This document shows positions 33,532-48,118 of a stretch of DNA of 64,000 nucleotides, in pieces (position 1 is the first letter of the stretch; each line of letters starts with the position of its first letter). The stretch is from Symsagittifera roscoffensis. Lineage: Eukaryota; Xenacoelomorpha; Acoela; Convolutidae. The stretch is from NCBI RefSeq assembly GCF_963678635.1, contig NW_026971149.1:1-64000 (forward strand), written 5' to 3'. Below the pieces are notes generated by a model, which saw only the letters and a list, made by a program, of their open reading frames with translations, had not been told where the DNA came from and made no database searches. Position numbers and translations under genes: made by a program.

Positions 33532-36001
33532 CTAGATGGTCGCGTGTAGCACAAAAAGCAATTAGGAAGGGGTAGGGGCCCCTTCCGGGCAAAAAATTTC
33601 TAAAATTATACATTTACCAAAATGACCATATTTGTCGAGTTCTCAAAAACGTTTCGTTTAATTTTTCTAATTTTTTGCATGCGGCCCTAATTTGACACGG
33701 CAATCATATCTTATAAAGGTCACTTTTCGATCCTATCGGTTTGAAGCCCATTTTACCCGATTTTTCCACTTTTTTGAGTTAACTAAAAGGTGATTTTTCG
33801 AAGTTTCTCAAATTGGGAACTTTTTACGGCTTTGGTCATGAAAACCATTCTGAACAGGTTCATAGAGTGTGGCTTAGTGAGTTTATTCAAGTGGAACAAC
33901 TTTTTTTGACTTTTTGGAAAAAATTGATTTTTCCCATTTCTGACTCAACATTTTGATTTAAAAAATAAAAAAAATTTGAAAGTGATTAAAAATTGTTTTT
34001 GATGGCTGATTCGAGCTCCCGATAGCCAATTTAGTGGGTATAGAGTATTTGAAGGTCAAAATTGGTTAAAAATTGTAATTTTTTGTATTTTTTAATTTTG
34101 ACCATATATAGTACTAATTAGTGTAAATACTACTACTAAAATTGTCAAAAAATGGTTTCGTTCTTAAAAAAAACCCGATGGATTGTTTCCAAAATTGGCA
34201 TGCGATCCTGATTTGACACGGCATCGACGCTTTTACTGATCACTTTTTCATCCTATTTGTTTGAAGACCATTTTTTCCATTTTTCCACTTTTTCAAAGTG
34301 CTGAAAAAAGTGTTTTTTCGACATTTCTCAAAATGGGCAGTTTTTTAAGCGTTAGTCACTACAACAATTCTGAGCAGTTTCAAAAGGATGGATTTGATTT
34401 TAATTTGGTTTTTAACAACTCTTTTTTACTTTTTGAAAAAAATTGATTTTTCCCATTTCTGACTCAACGTTTTGATGGAAAAAAATTAAAAATTTTAAAA
34501 TGGTTTAAAATGGATTTTGATGGTTGATTCGAGCTTACCATAGTCAATTTAGTCGGTATAGAGTATTTAAAAGTCAAAAATGGATAAAATTTGTAGTTTT
34601 TGTGATTTTTTTAATTTGACGATTTATGGTAAAATTAGTGTAAATACTACTTTGCCAATTTCTGCAACAATTGTTCCGTTCTCAAATTGGCTTGAGTGTT
34701 TCTGCTGAAATTTTGCATGTAACCTGAATCGACTCTCGTCATTTACACGTGATATTCATAATGGTTTTTCTCATAAAATTCTTTTCTATAAGTTTGAAGA
34801 AAAGTTTTCCATTATCCGTTTTTTTTGTTTCCAAAAAAGTTATTAACGACATTTCTCAAATTGAGTAAGCGTCTAGTCAATGGTTATGAAAACTATTTTG
34901 TACCTAATCATATACTATGATTCCATTGGTAAAACTATTTGCCACCTTTTTTTGACAGTATTGAAAAATCTGGTTTTTTTCGGTCTTAATTTTCTGGTAA
35001 AAAAATTAAATTTTAATGAATTGCTTTTGAAAATATATGAGACATGTTTAAAAAAACAAAACAAAACTTATAAAATGGGCTGTCGATTTTTCGTTTCAGC
35101 TTCGCAAAGTCGAGTTGGGTGGGTGAAGAGCCTTAATTTAACCAAAATGGTTTGAATTTGTAATTTTTGTTCTTTTTCGGCTGACATACAATTAGAAGAA
35201 GGAGTTTTCAAAATCTATCTGAAATTGATCAAAAAAAGCAGTGTGAAATAACCAGAATCGTTTTTTTCTGTTTGATTTATTTTCATGCTTGAGAAGGGTA
35301 GTCAGAGTCTTTATTTGATTTATGAGTGATACGAGTCATCACAAATGAAAAGGTTATTATTATTTTTTAAAACTTCAAACAAAAATTAGTCTTTACATTT
35401 GCAGTGGATAAGGGACTGTGAAAAAAAACACAATTGGTCAAAGATTTTGTCTTAATCAAAAATGGCATACTATCCAAAGCCTTTACTGATGCTCCCTGGG
35501 ACCCTTGTGGTCCCACTTAGGGAGCATCATTGACCTTCAACAAAGAGAACAAATTTAGACGACAGTCACAAAATTGTCTTGCAATCTTTAGGTGTTTTTC
35601 GGTATTTTTTGAACTCGAATAAAGTAATACGTTCATTTTTAAAAAGACGGCAAAAATAAATCAAATCAGTATTTTGAAAATTGAGACGCCATCTGAATGG
35701 GAAACGCATGTGGTCCCGTTGTGGCACACATGGGCGACACAAAAAAGTCGTCACAGTCGGACATGTCAGTTTTAAATTAACACAATAGTTATGTTCTATT
35801 TATTGGAACAGTCTTGGGGAGTTCAGTTAGAAAAAAAATAAGCATTGCCATTGCGCTCGAAGGGCGGAATGTGAGTGTGAAAGCTTCACGTAAGAGGTTC
35901 TTCAAAAGTAACTGACCTTAGATGGGGTAAAGGTGAAAGAAAATTTTTTTCTCGGAAGCAAGATTAGTCACGGAGGGCGGGTGGGACGCAGACCTGACCG
36001 G
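33532..36001 (+). repeat. Repeat unit 16, family A mosaic (2470 bp)
   Basis: Core 33532, head hairpin 33565-33586, tail hairpin 35488-35528. The first about 350 bp carry the unit 8-type head and two variants shared only with unit 28 (CGTTTCGTTTAATTTTTC and TTGGGAACTTTTTACGG). From about 33890 on it is the unit 10/20 type (TTCAAGTGGAACAAC, then the same subrepeats and tail). A conversion or crossover in the first subrepeat explains this. Confidence 0.87.
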
Positions 36002-38220
36002 CTAGGTGGCCGCGTTCCAGCATTACAAAATTTTTTGAGGTGGGGTAGGGGCCCCCACCGGTACAAGTAATATCCCTCAAATGGACTATAGAGAAATTTT
36101 GCAAAAAAGTCGATTCTCGAAATTGTCAGGTTAGAATGGTCTAATTTTTTGCATGCGGCCCTAAAATGTCAAATGAATAGGGGTTTCCTTTTGTGATTTT
36201 TCGACCCAACAATTTTTAACAGGTGTTTGGGCTAATTTGGGCTTTTTGCCCAATTTGGGAAAAGTTTTTATTTTGCTTAATTCTCAAAAATAAGTAAAAA
36301 TTTTGATATGCTTATGAAAATACGTCTAAATTGATTTCAGCAGTCCTATCTAGCGAACTAATCATCATGGTGGTGGAGGTTTTTGAATCTGAGAAAATTG
36401 ATTTTTTTGACTTTTTTTTACCCATTTTTGAATACTTTTTCAAAATAAAAGCCTTTAACGAAAAAACTTGAAAATAATTTGCTTAATTTATTTATTTGAG
36501 CTTAAAGGGCCTTGCTCTGGCTTTTTTAGCTAAAATGAAAAGTTTCAGCTGAAAATTGGCACTTTTTCGAAACAATCATTTTTTTCAAAAAATTTTTAAG
36601 TTTTTGATTTTTTTACAATTTTTTGTTCAGAAATAAAGTTAAAAAACGATTTTTGAATCAGAGTCAATTTTTTGTTTCCAACCTAATGTACTTTATGTGG
36701 GAGTACTGTTTGTACTATTTTTAGGCCCTCATTTTTGTTTTAAGCCAAGATATTGCTTTCGGATTTCTGTCTAAAAAATCGTAAAAACAGGTTTTTTTGA
36801 CCTTTCTCAAAATTTTAAAATAAGTGACCCACTTGTTGTTAGCCGCCAGATAAGGTCTCCCAAAACCTCGAGAATCCAATAAACAGACTGATGAGATTTT
36901 TTTACAAATTTTTTCAAAATTTGAATTTTCTGATTTTTTTTGAACTTTTCAGCTGAAAAATTATTCTAAGTATCGCCATTTGAAGAAGAAAAAAGGTTAA
37001 AGTTCAAAATTCCCTTTATTTTCTGCAGTTTTTTTTCTTCCAGGGGTGTTATCACGCTGAAAATGGCTCATTCAGACTATCTGTATAGCTTGTTTAGGTT
37101 CCAGTTTCTCAAGTTGGCTCAAAGGTGCCTTAAGTGGAGGCGAAAAGGAAAAATAGCCAAAATGAAAACTTCATAACATCTACAATTTTCAACATTTTTT
37201 GGTAATTTAAAATGCTAGACCCACTAAGTTGGGTACGCTGAATCGTAATATGCAATTAATTTTCACTTTTTTTCAATTTTGAAAATTACAAATTTTTTGA
37301 TTTTTAAAAAAAAAACATAATTTTTGAATTTTTCTCTTTTTTAAAACATTTTACATCATATTGATGTTTTTTCTGCCAAAGTGTTATAAACGGCTAGAGA
37401 AGGAATCTTCATTACTTAAGAACAGTGGGTGGTGCGAGCAAAACTTGAAAAAAAAATGATTCATTTCTAACGATTTACAAAAGAAACAAAGGAAAAAAAC
37501 CGTTTTTCAATTCATTTGAAAACTTACAATTTTTCTCATCATTATCCCTTACTAGTTTTCAACAACCGCATTTGTAACCACCTAACATCAGTTGTTCTTG
37601 GAAGCATTGATTAATAAAATCAATTTTTTTAAAATTAATACAGCTTCTCATGAGGAATTGAAAACAAGCATTAGTGTAAAAAAAATTTGTGAAAAATTAA
37701 GAACAACTATCCGTTAACCTGGATCGAGGTAGGATGCTCACTCGGTCCCTCTGGGACCTGTAGAGGGAGCAGCCGTAACCGTAAATTCTACGCTTAAAAT
37801 CTGAAATCAGCCTGATCTGAATTATGATTTGAGCGGAGATCAAATAAGTTTTTGATGTTGCGTTCTTATTTTCAACAATTTTTTTCTTTCCATTTTCTTC
37901 ATTTTCTATTTTACTTTTGCCAACATCAGTCTCATTGCCAGCCCGGTATTGGCCAAAATTTGATAGTTTTACACCTTGAAGTCTTTGCGTTTTTTGGTGG
38001 TAGTTGAAAATAAAGTTTAGGAGAACTTTTTAATTAATATATTTTTTCACCTGGCAAAATTAATTGAGCATTGGCATTTGCGCCCGAAGGGCGCATTGCG
38101 AATGGGAATGCGTAGAAGTCCACATATTTGCTTGAGCACATTATGTCGATGCATGACCACGCTCTCTTTTGGTTTGACTAAATACGAAAAACAAACATCC
38201 ACCACTAGTACCTGATTGTG
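36002..38220 (+). repeat. Repeat unit 17, family B (2219 bp)
   Basis: Core 36002, head hairpin 36039-36059, 52-bp segment 37097-37148 with the single change GACAAGG to GAAAAGG, tail hairpin 37732-37773, GCGCCC-GAA-GGGCGC hairpin near 38080-38094. The head resembles units 6 and 22; the region before the tail hairpin resembles unit 4 (AATTATGATTTGAGCGGAG). Confidence 0.86.
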
Positions 38221-40706
38221 CTAGATGGTCGCGTGTAGCACAAAAAGCAATTAGGAAGGGGTAGGGGCCCCTTCCGGGCAAAAAATTTCTAAAATTATAC
38301 ATTTACCAAAATGACCATATTTGTCGAGTTCTCAAAAACGTTTCGTTGAATTTTTCTAATTTTTTGCATGCGGCCCTAATTTGACACGGCAATCATATCT
38401 TATAAAGGTCACTTTTCGATCCTATCGGTTTGAAGCCCATTTTACCCGATTTTTCCACTTTTTTGAGTTAACTAAAAGGTGATTTTTCGAAGTTTCTCAA
38501 ATTGGGTACTTTTTACGGCTTTGGTCATGAAAACCATTCTGAACAGGTTCATAGAGTGTGGCTTAGTGAGTTTATTCAATTGGGACAACTTTTTTTGACT
38601 TTTTGAAAAAAATTGTTTTTTCCTATTTCTGACTCAACATTTTGATTTAAAAATTAAAAAATTTTGAAAGTGATTAAAAGTGGTTTTTGATGGTTGATTC
38701 GAGCTCCCGATAGTCAATTTAGTGGGTATAGAGTATTTGAAGGTCAAAATTGGATAAAAATTGTAGTTTTTTGTATTTTTGAATTTTGACCATATATGGT
38801 ACTAATTAGTGTAAATACTACTACTAAAATTGTCAAAAAATGGTTTCGTTCTTAAAAAAAACCCGATGGATTGTTTCAAAAATTGGCATGCGATCCTCAT
38901 TTGACACGGCATCGATGTTTTTACTGATCACTTTTTCATCCTATTTGTTTGAAGACTATTTTTTACATTTTTCCACTTTTTCAAAGTGCTGAAAAAAGAG
39001 TTTTTTCGAATTTCCTCGAATTGGGTACTTTTTACGGCTTCGGTCACCAGAACCATTCTGAGCAGGTTCAAAAATAGTGGCTTAGATTTTTAGTTGATTT
39101 TGAACAACTTTTTTTGTTTTTCTGAAAAAAAAACCTTTTTCCCATTTCTGACTCAACTTTTTGATGGAAAAAAACTTAAAAAATTCAGAACGATTAAAAA
39201 TGGTTTTTGATGGTTGATTCGAGCTTAGCATAGTCAATTTAGTCGGTATAGAGTATTTAAAAGTCAAAATTGGATAAAATTTGTAGTTTTTGCGATTTTT
39301 TTATTTTGACGATTTATGGAAAAATTGGTGTATATACTACTTTGTCAATTTCTGGAACAATTGTTTCGTTCTCAAAATTGCTTGAGTGCTTCTGCTGAAA
39401 TTTGGCATGTGGCCTGAATCTACTCTCGTAATTTACACGTGATATTAGTAATGGTTTTTCTCATAAAATTCTTTTCTATAAGTTTGAAGAAAACTTTTCC
39501 ATTATCCGTTTTTTATGTTTCCAAAAAAGTTATTAACGACATTTCTCAAATTGAGTAAGCGTCTAGTCAATGGTAATGAAAACTATTTTGAACTTAATCA
39601 TATACTATGATTCCATTGGTAAAACTACTTGCCACCTTATTTTTTGACAGTATTTAAAAATCGGTTTGTTTTTCGGACTTACTTTTCTGGTAAAAAATGA
39701 AATTTTAATAAATAGCTTTTGAAAATATATGACACATGTTTTGAAAAAATAAAACGAAACATATAAAATGGGCTGTCGATTGTTCGTTTTAGCTTCGCAA
39801 TTTTGAGTTTGGTGGGTGAAGAGCCTTAATTTAACCGAAATGGTTTCAGTTTGTAATTTTTGTTCTTTTTCGGCAGACATACAATTTGAAGAAAGAGTTT
39901 TCAAAATCTATCTGAAAATTAACAAAAAAAGCAGTCTGAAATAACCAGAATCGTTTTTTGCTTTTTGATCTATTTCCATGCTTGAGAAGGTTAGTCAGAG
40001 TCTTCCATTGATTTATGAGTGATACGAGTCATCACAAATGAAAAGATTATTATTATTTTTTAAAACTTCAAACAAAAATTAGTCTTTACATTTGCAGTGG
40101 ATAAGGGACTGTGAAAAAAAAAAACACAATTGGCCAAAGATTTTGTCTTAATCAAAAATGGCATATTATCCAAAGCCTTTACTGATGCTCCCTGGGACCC
40201 TTGTGGTCCCACTTAGGGAGCATCATTGACCTCCAACAAAGAAAACAGATATAGACGACAGTCACAATAATGTCTTGCTATCTTTAAGTGTTTTTAGGTA
40301 TTTTTTTTTAAAAATTCGAATGAAGTAATTAGTTTATTTTGCGAAAAACGGCAAAAAAAATCAAATCAGTATTTTCAAAATTCAGACAGTATCTGAATGG
40401 GAACCTCATGTGGTCCTGTTGTTGGTGGTACTGAATCTCGTGAAAAAAGTCGGAGTCGCAGCTGTACACGGCAAATTTCAGATAAAACCATAGTAATGTT
40501 TTATGTGAACTGTTCGGAGAAGAAGTTCAGTAAGAAGAAAAAATCGGCTTCACCACTGCGCCCGTAGGGGGCAAAGTGAATGCGAACGTTTCAAGTAGGA
40601 CTTTTTTCAAGAGTAACTGACCTGAGATGGGGTAAAGGTGAAACAAAAAACTTTTCTCGGAAGCAAGATTAGTCACGGAGGGCGGGTGGGACGCAGACCT
40701 GACCGG
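38221..40706 (+). repeat. Repeat unit 18, family A (2486 bp)
   Basis: Core 38221, head hairpin 38254-38275, tail hairpin 40194-40234. Near-identical to unit 12, sharing private variants such as CATCGATGTTTTTACTGATC and TGAAATTTGGCATGTGGCC, but preceded by a B unit where unit 12 follows an A unit. Confidence 0.88.
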
Positions 40707-43172
40707 CTAGATGGTCGCGTGTAGCACAAAAAGCAATTAGGAAGGGGGAGGGGCCCCTTCCGGGCAAAAAATTTCTAAAATTAAACGTTTAACAAAACGA
40801 CCAAATTTGTCGAGTTCTCAAAAACGTTTCGTTGAATTTTTCTAATTTTTTGCATGCGGCCCTAATTTGACACGGCAATCATATCTTATAAAGGTCACTT
40901 TTCGATCCTATCGCTTTGAAGCCCATTTTACCCGATTTTTCCACTTTTTTGAGTTAACTAAAAGGTGATTTTTCGAAGTTTCTCAAATTGGGTACTTTTT
41001 ACGGCTTTGGTTATGAAAACCATTCTGAACAGGTTCATAGAGTGTGGCTTAGTGAGTTTATTCAATTGGGACAACTTTTTTTGACTTTTTGAAAAAAATT
41101 GTTTTTTCCTATTTCTGACTCAACATTTTGATTTAAAAAATAAAAAATTTTGAAAGTGATTAAAAATGGTTTTTGATGGTTGATTCGAGCTCCCGATAGT
41201 CAATTTAGTGGGTATAGAGTATTTGAAGGTCAAAATTGGATAAAAATTGTAGTTTTTGGTATTTTTGAATTTTGACCATATATAGTACTAATTAGTGTAA
41301 ATACTACTACTAAAATTGTCAAAAAATGGTTTCGTTCTTAAAAAAAACCCGTTGAATTGTTTCAAAAATTGGCATGCGATCCTGATTTGACACGGCATTG
41401 AGGCTTTTACTGGTCACTTTTTCATCCTATTTGTTTGAAGACCATTTTCTCCATTTTTCCACTTTTGCAAAATGCTGAAAAAAGTGACTTTTCGAATTTT
41501 CTCGAATTGGGTACTTTTTACGGCTTCGGTCATCAGAACCATTCTGAGCAGGTTCAAAAAAGGTGGTTTAGATTTTTAGTTGATTCTGAACAACTTTTTT
41601 TGTTTTTGTGAAAAAAAAAGATTTTTCCCATTTCTGACTCAACTTTTTGATGGAAAAAAAACTTAAAAAATTCAAAACGATTAAAAATGGTTTTTGACGG
41701 TTGATTCGAGCTTACCATAGTCAATTTGGTCGGTATAGAGTATTTGAATGTCAAAATTGGATAAAAATTATAGTTTTTGCGATTTTTTAATTTTGACGGT
41801 TTATGGTAAAAATGCTGTAAATACTACTAGTCAATTTCTGCAACAATTGTTTCGTTCTCAAAATTGGCTTCAGTGTTTTTGCTGAAAATTTGCTTGCGGC
41901 CTGAATCTATTTGTGATTTACACAAGATAATCTTTATAGTTTTTCCGATTAAATTTTTTCTAAAAGTTTTAAGAAAAATTTTCCTCTTTCCATTTTTTTA
42001 TGTTTCCAAAAATGTTTTTAAAGACATTTCTCAAATTGAGTAAGCTTTTAGTCAATGATCATGAAAACTATTTTGAACTTGTTCAAATGATATGGTTCTA
42101 TTGGTACAACTGTTTGCCCCCTTTTTTGACATAATTAAAAACTGTAGTACTTTTCTTTTTTCGCTCTTGTTTTTGTGGTCAAAAAATATAAAACGTTTAA
42201 AGAATTGCTTTTAAAAATATAGATAAAACATGTTCAACAAAATGTAACAAAATTTATAATGGTTGTGGATTGCTGTTTTCAGCTTCGCAAATTCGAAACT
42301 ATTTGGTAAAAAGCCTTAGTTTGTCAAAAATAGTTTGAATTTGTAATTTTTGTTCTTTTTCGGCTGACATTACAATTTGAAGAATGAGTTTTCAAAATCG
42401 ATCTGAAAAATAACAAAATGCACCGTCTGGAATAACCAGATTAGTTTTACCTTTTTGATTTTTTTTGAAAATGGTAGTCCGAGTCTTCCATTGCTTTATG
42501 ATTGATACGAGTTATCACAAATGAAAAAGTTCTTATTTTTTTTAAAACTTCAAAAAAAATTAGTCTTTAGATTTGCAGTGGGTAAGGGACTGTAAAAAAT
42601 AGAATTGGCCAAAGTTTTTGTCTTTATCAAAAATGACATACTATCCAAAGCGTTTATTGATGCTCCCTGGGACCCTTGTGGTCCCACTTAGGGAGCATCA
42701 TTGACCTCCAACAAAGAGAACAAATTTAGACGACAGTCACAAAATTGTCTTGCAATCTTTAGGTGTTTTTCGGTTTTTTTTTGAACTCGAATAAAATAAT
42801 TAGTTCATTTTTAAAAAGACGGCAAAAATAAATCAAATCATTTTTTTCAAAATTGAGACGCCATCTGATTGGGAAACGCATGTGGTCCCGTTGTGGCACA
42901 CATGGGCGACACAAAAAAGTCATCGCAGTCGGACATGTCGGTTTTAAATTAACACAATAGTTATGTTTTATTTATTGGAACAATCTTGGGGAGTTCAGTT
43001 AGAAAAATATAAGCATTGCCATTGCGCTCGAAAAGCGCAATGTGAGTGTGAAAGCTTCACGTAAGAGGTTCTTCAAAAGTAACTGACCTTAGATAGGGTA
43101 AAGGTGAAAGAAAAAACTTTTATCGGAAGCAACATTAGTCACGGAGGGCGGGTGGGACGCAGACCTGACCGG
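40707..43172 (+). repeat. Repeat unit 19, family A mosaic (2466 bp)
   Basis: Core 40707, head hairpin 40740-40761 (loop GAGGGG, as in units 10 and 20), tail hairpin 42659-42699. The third subrepeat (TGCTTGCGGCCTGAATC, about 41892) is of unit 7/28 type and the last 450 bp are of unit 10/20 type, so at least two switches are present. It has the perfect CATTGCGCT hairpin at 43020-43042. Confidence 0.86.
43020..43042 (+). other. CATTGCGCT hairpin, perfect copy (unit 19)
   Basis: CATTGCGCT (43020-43028), loop CGAAA, AGCGCAATG (43034-43042): 9 bp without mismatch. Units 10, 16 and 20 have an imperfect form and the other A units a GCGCCC/GGGGGC form at this place. Confidence 0.6.
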
Positions 43173-45642
43173 CTAGATGGTCGCGTGTAGCATAAAAAGC
43201 ATTTAGGAAGGGGGAGGGGCCCCTTCCGGGCAAAAAATTTCTAAAATTAAACGTTTAACAAAACGACCAAATTTGTCGAGTTCTCAAAAACGTTTCGTTG
43301 AATTTTTCTAATTTTTTGCATGCGGCCCTAATTTGACACGGCAATCATATCTTATAAAGGTCACTTTTCGATCCTATCGGTTTGAAGCCCACTTTACCCG
43401 ATTTTTCCACTTTTTTGAGTTAACTAAAAGGTGATTTTTCGAAGTTTCTCAAATTGGGTACTTTTTACGGCTTTGGTCATGAAAACCATTCTGAACAGGT
43501 TCATAGAGTGTGGCTTAGTGAGTTTATTCAAGTGGAACAACTTTTTTTGACTTTTTGGAAAAAATTGATTTTTCCCATTTCTGACTCAACATTTTGATTT
43601 AAAAAATAAAAAAAATTTGAAAGTGATTAAAAATTGTTTTTGATGGCTGATTCGAGCTCCCGATAGCCAATTTAGTGGGTATAGAGTATTTGAAGGTCAA
43701 AATTGGTTAAAAATTGTAATTTTTTGTATTTTTTAATTTTGACCATATATAGTACTAATTAGTGTAAATACTACTACTAAAATTGTCAAAAAATGGTTTC
43801 GTTCTTAAAAAAAACCCGATGGATTGTTTCCAAAATTGGCATGCGATCCTGATTTGACACGGCATCGACGCTTTTACTGATCACTTTTTCATCCTATTTG
43901 TTTGAAGACCATTTTTTCCATTTTTCCACTTTTTCAAAGTGCTGAAAAAAGTGTTTTTTCGACATTTCTCAAAATGGGCAGTTTTTTAAGCGTTAGTCAC
44001 TACAACAATTCTGAGCAGTTTCAAAAGGATGGATTTGATTTTAATTTGATTTTGAACAACTCTTTTTTACTTTTTGAAAAAAATTGATTTTTCCCATTTC
44101 TGACTCAACGTTTTGATGGAAAAAAAATTAAAAATTTTAAAATGGTTTAAAATGGATTTTGATGGTTGATTCGAGCTTACCATAGTCAATTTAGTCGGTA
44201 TAGAGTATTTAAAAGTCAAAAATGGATAAAATTTGTAGTTTTTGTGATTTTTTTAATTTGACGATTTATGGTAAAATTAGTGTAAATACTACTTTGCCAA
44301 TTTCTGCAACAATTGTTCCGTTCTCAAATTGGCTTGAGTGTTTCTGCTGAAATTTTGCATGTAACCTGAATCGACTCTCGTCATTTACACGTGATATTCA
44401 TAATGGTTTTTCTCATAAAATTCTTTTCTATAAGTTTGAAGAAAAGTTTTCCATTATCCGTTTTTTTTGTTTCCAAAAAAGTTATTAACGACATTTCTCA
44501 AATTGAGTAAGCGTCTAGTCAATGGTTATGAAAACTATTTTGTACCTAATCATATACTATGATTCCATTGGTAAAACTATTTGCCACCTTTTTTTGACAG
44601 TATTGAAAAATCTGGTTTTTTTCGGTCTTAATTTTCTGGTAAAAAAATTAAATTTTAATAAATTGCTTTTGAAAATATATGAGACATGTTTAAAAAAACA
44701 AAACAAAACTTATAAAATGGGCTGTCGATTTTTCGTTTCAGCTTCGCAAAGTCGAGTTGGGTGGGTGAAGAGCCTTAATTTAACCAAAATGGTTTGAATT
44801 TGTAATTTTTGTTCTTTTTCGGCTGACATACAATTAGAAGAAGGAGTTTTCAAAATCTATCTGAAATTGATCAAAAAAAGCAGTGTGAAATAACCAGAAT
44901 CGTTTTTTTCTGTTTGATTTATTTTCATGCTTGAGAAGGGTAGTCAGAGTCTTTATTTGATTTATGAGTGATACGAGTCATCACAAATGAAAAGGTTATT
45001 ATTATTTTTTAAAACTTCAAACAAAAATTAGTCTTTACATTTGCAGTGGATAAGGGACTGTGAAAAAAAACACAATTGGTCAAAGATTTTGTCTTAATCA
45101 AAAATGGCATACTATCCAAAGCCTTTACTGATGCTCCCTGGGACCCTTGTGGTCCCACTTAGGGAGCATCATTGACCTTCAACAAAGAGAACAACTTTAG
45201 ACGACAGTCACAAAATTGTCTTGCAATCTTTAGGTGTTTTTCGGTATTTTTGAACTCGAATAAAGTAATACGTTCATTTTTAAAAAGACGGCAAAAATAA
45301 ATCAAATCAGTATTTTGAAAATTGAGACGCCATCTGAATGGGAAACGCATGTGGTCCCGTTGTGGCACACATGGGCGACACAAAAAAGTCGTCACAGTCG
45401 GACATGTCAGTTTTAAATTAACACAATAGTTATGTTCTATTTATTGGAACAGTCTTGGGGAGTTCAGTTAGAAAAAAAATAAGCATTGCCATTGCGCTCG
45501 AAGGGCGGAATGTGAGTGTGAAAGCTTCACGTAAGAGGTTCTTCAAAAGTAACTGACCTTAGATGGGGTAAAGGTGAAAGAAAATTTTTTTCTCGGAAGC
45601 AAGATTAGTCACGGAGGGCGGGTGGGACGCAGACCTGACCGG
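43173..45642 (+). repeat. Repeat unit 20, family A (2470 bp)
   Basis: Core 43173, head hairpin 43206-43227, tail hairpin 45130-45170. Nearly identical to unit 10 from head to tail (same GAGGGG loop and TTAAACGTTTAACAAAACG), about 24 kb away. Confidence 0.88.
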
Positions 45643-48118
45643 CTAGATGGTCGCGTGTAGCATAAAAAGCATTTAGGAAGGGGAAGGGGCCCCTTCCGGA
45701 CAAAAAATTTCTAAAATTTAACCTTTAACAAAACGACCAAATTTGTCGAGTTCTCAAAAACGTTTCGTTGAATTTTTCTAATTTTTTGCATGCGGCCCTA
45801 ATTTGACACGGCAATCATATCTTATAAAGGTCACTTTTCGATCCTATCGGTTTGAAGCCCATTTTACCCAATTTTTCCACTTTTTTGAGTTAACTAAAAG
45901 GTGATTTTTCGAAGTTTCTCAAATTGGGTACTTTTTACGGCTTTGGTCATGAAAACCAATCTGAACAGGTTCATAGAGTGTGGCTTAGTGAGTTTATTCA
46001 ATTGGGACAACTTTTCTTGACTTTTTGAAAAAAATTGTTTTTTCCTATTTCTGACTCAACATTTTGATTTAAAAAATAAAAAATTTTGAAAGTGATTAAA
46101 AATGGTTTTTGATGGTTGATTCGAGCTCCCGATAGTCAATTTAGTGGGTATAGAGTATTTGAAGGTCAAAATTGGATAAAAATTGTAGTTTTTTGTATTT
46201 TTGAATTTTGACCATATATGGTACTAATTAGTGTAAATACTACTACTAAAATTGTCAAAAAATGGTTTCGTTCTTAAAAAAAACCCGATGAATTGTTTCA
46301 AAAATTGGCATGCGATCCTGATTTGACACGGCATCGATGCTTTTACTGGTCACTTTTTCATCCTATTTGTTTGAAGACTATTTTTTACATTTTTCCACTT
46401 TTTCAAAGTGCTGAAAAAAGAGTTTTTTCGAATTTCCTCGAATTGGGTACTTTTTACGGCTTCGGTCACTAGAACCATTCTGAGCAGGTTGAACAATAGT
46501 GGCTTAGATTTTTAGTTGATTTTGAACAACTTTTTTTGTTTTTCTGAAAAAAACCTTTTTCCCATTTCTGACTCAACTTTTTGATGGAAAAGAAACTTAA
46601 AAAATTCAGAACGATTAAAAATGGTTTTTGATGGTTGATTCGAGCTTAGCATAGTCAATTTAGTCGGTATAGAGTATTTAAAAGTCAAAATTGGATAAAA
46701 TTTGTAGTTTTTGCGATTTTTTTATTTTGACGATTTATGGTAAAATTGGTGTATATACTACTTTGTCAATTTCTGGAACAATTGTTTCGTTCTCAAAATT
46801 GCTTGAGTGCTTCTGCTGAAATTTTGCATGTGGCCTGAATCTATTCTCGTAATTTACACGTGATATTAGTAATGGTTTTTCTCATAAAATTCTTTTCTAT
46901 AAGTTTGAAGAAAACTTTTCCATTATCCGTTTTTTATGTTTCCAAAAAAGTTATTAAGGACATTTCTCAAATTGAGTAAGCGTCTAGTCAATGATAATGA
47001 AAACTATTTTGAACCTAATCATATACTAGGATTCCATTGGTAAAACTACTTGCCACCTTATTTTTTGACAGTTTTTAAAAATATGTTTTTTTTCGGACTT
47101 ACTTTTCTGGTAAAAAATGAAACTTTAATAAATTGCTTTTGAAAATATTTGATACATGTTTTGAAAAAATAAAACGAAACTTATAAAATGGGCTGTCGAT
47201 TGTTCGTTTCAGCTTCGCAATTTCGAGTTTGGTGGGTGAAGAGCCTTAATTTAACCAAAATGGTTTCAGTTTGTAATTTTTGTTCTTTTTCGGCAGACAT
47301 ACAATTTGAAGAAAGAGTTTTCAAAATCTATCTGAAATTTAACAAAAAAAGCAGTCTGAAATAACCAGAATCGTTTTTTCTTTTTGATGTATTTCCATGC
47401 TTGAGAAGGTTAGTCAGAGTCTTCCATTGATTTATGAGTGATACGAGTCATCACAAATGAAAAGGTTATTATAATTTTTTAAAACTTCAAACAAAAATTA
47501 GTCTTTACATTTGCAGTGGATAAGGGACTGTGAAAAAAACACAATTGGCCAAAGATTTTGCCTTAATCAAAAATGGCATACTATCCAAAGCCTTTACTGA
47601 TGCTCCCTGGGACCCTTGTGGTCCCACTTAGGGAGCATCATTGACCTCCAACAAAGAGAACAGATATAGACGACAGTCACAATAATGTCTTGCTATCTTT
47701 AAGTGTTTTTCGGTTTTTTTTTTAATTCGAATGAAGTAATTAGTTTATTTTGCGAAAAACGGCAAAAAAATCAAATTAGTATTTTCAAAATTGAGACAGT
47801 ATCTGAATGGGAATCTCATGTGGTCCTGTTGTTGGAACACCAGTGACGTGAAAAAAGTCGGAGTCGCAGCTGGACACGGGAAATTTCAGATAAAACCATA
47901 GAAATGTTTTATGTGAACTGTTCGGAGAAGAAGTTCAGTGAAAAGAAAAAATGGGCTTCACCATTGCGCCCGTAGGGGGCAAAGTGAATGCGAACGTTTC
48001 AAGTAGGACTTTTTTCAAGAGTAACTGACCTGAGATGGGGTAAAGGTGAAACAAATGATATTTCTCGGAAGCAAGATAGATTAGTCACGGAGGGCGGGTG
48101 GGACGCAGACCTGACCGG
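45643..48118 (+). repeat. Repeat unit 21, family A mosaic (2476 bp)
   Basis: Core 45643, head hairpin 45676-45697 (loop AAGGGG), tail hairpin 47599-47639. Up to TTTTACTGGTCAC (about 46349) it follows unit 7; from GAAGACTATTTTTTACA (about 46374) it follows unit 8. A four-base duplication makes GCAAGATAGATTAGTC near 48076 where the others read GCAAGATTAGTC. Confidence 0.87.
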
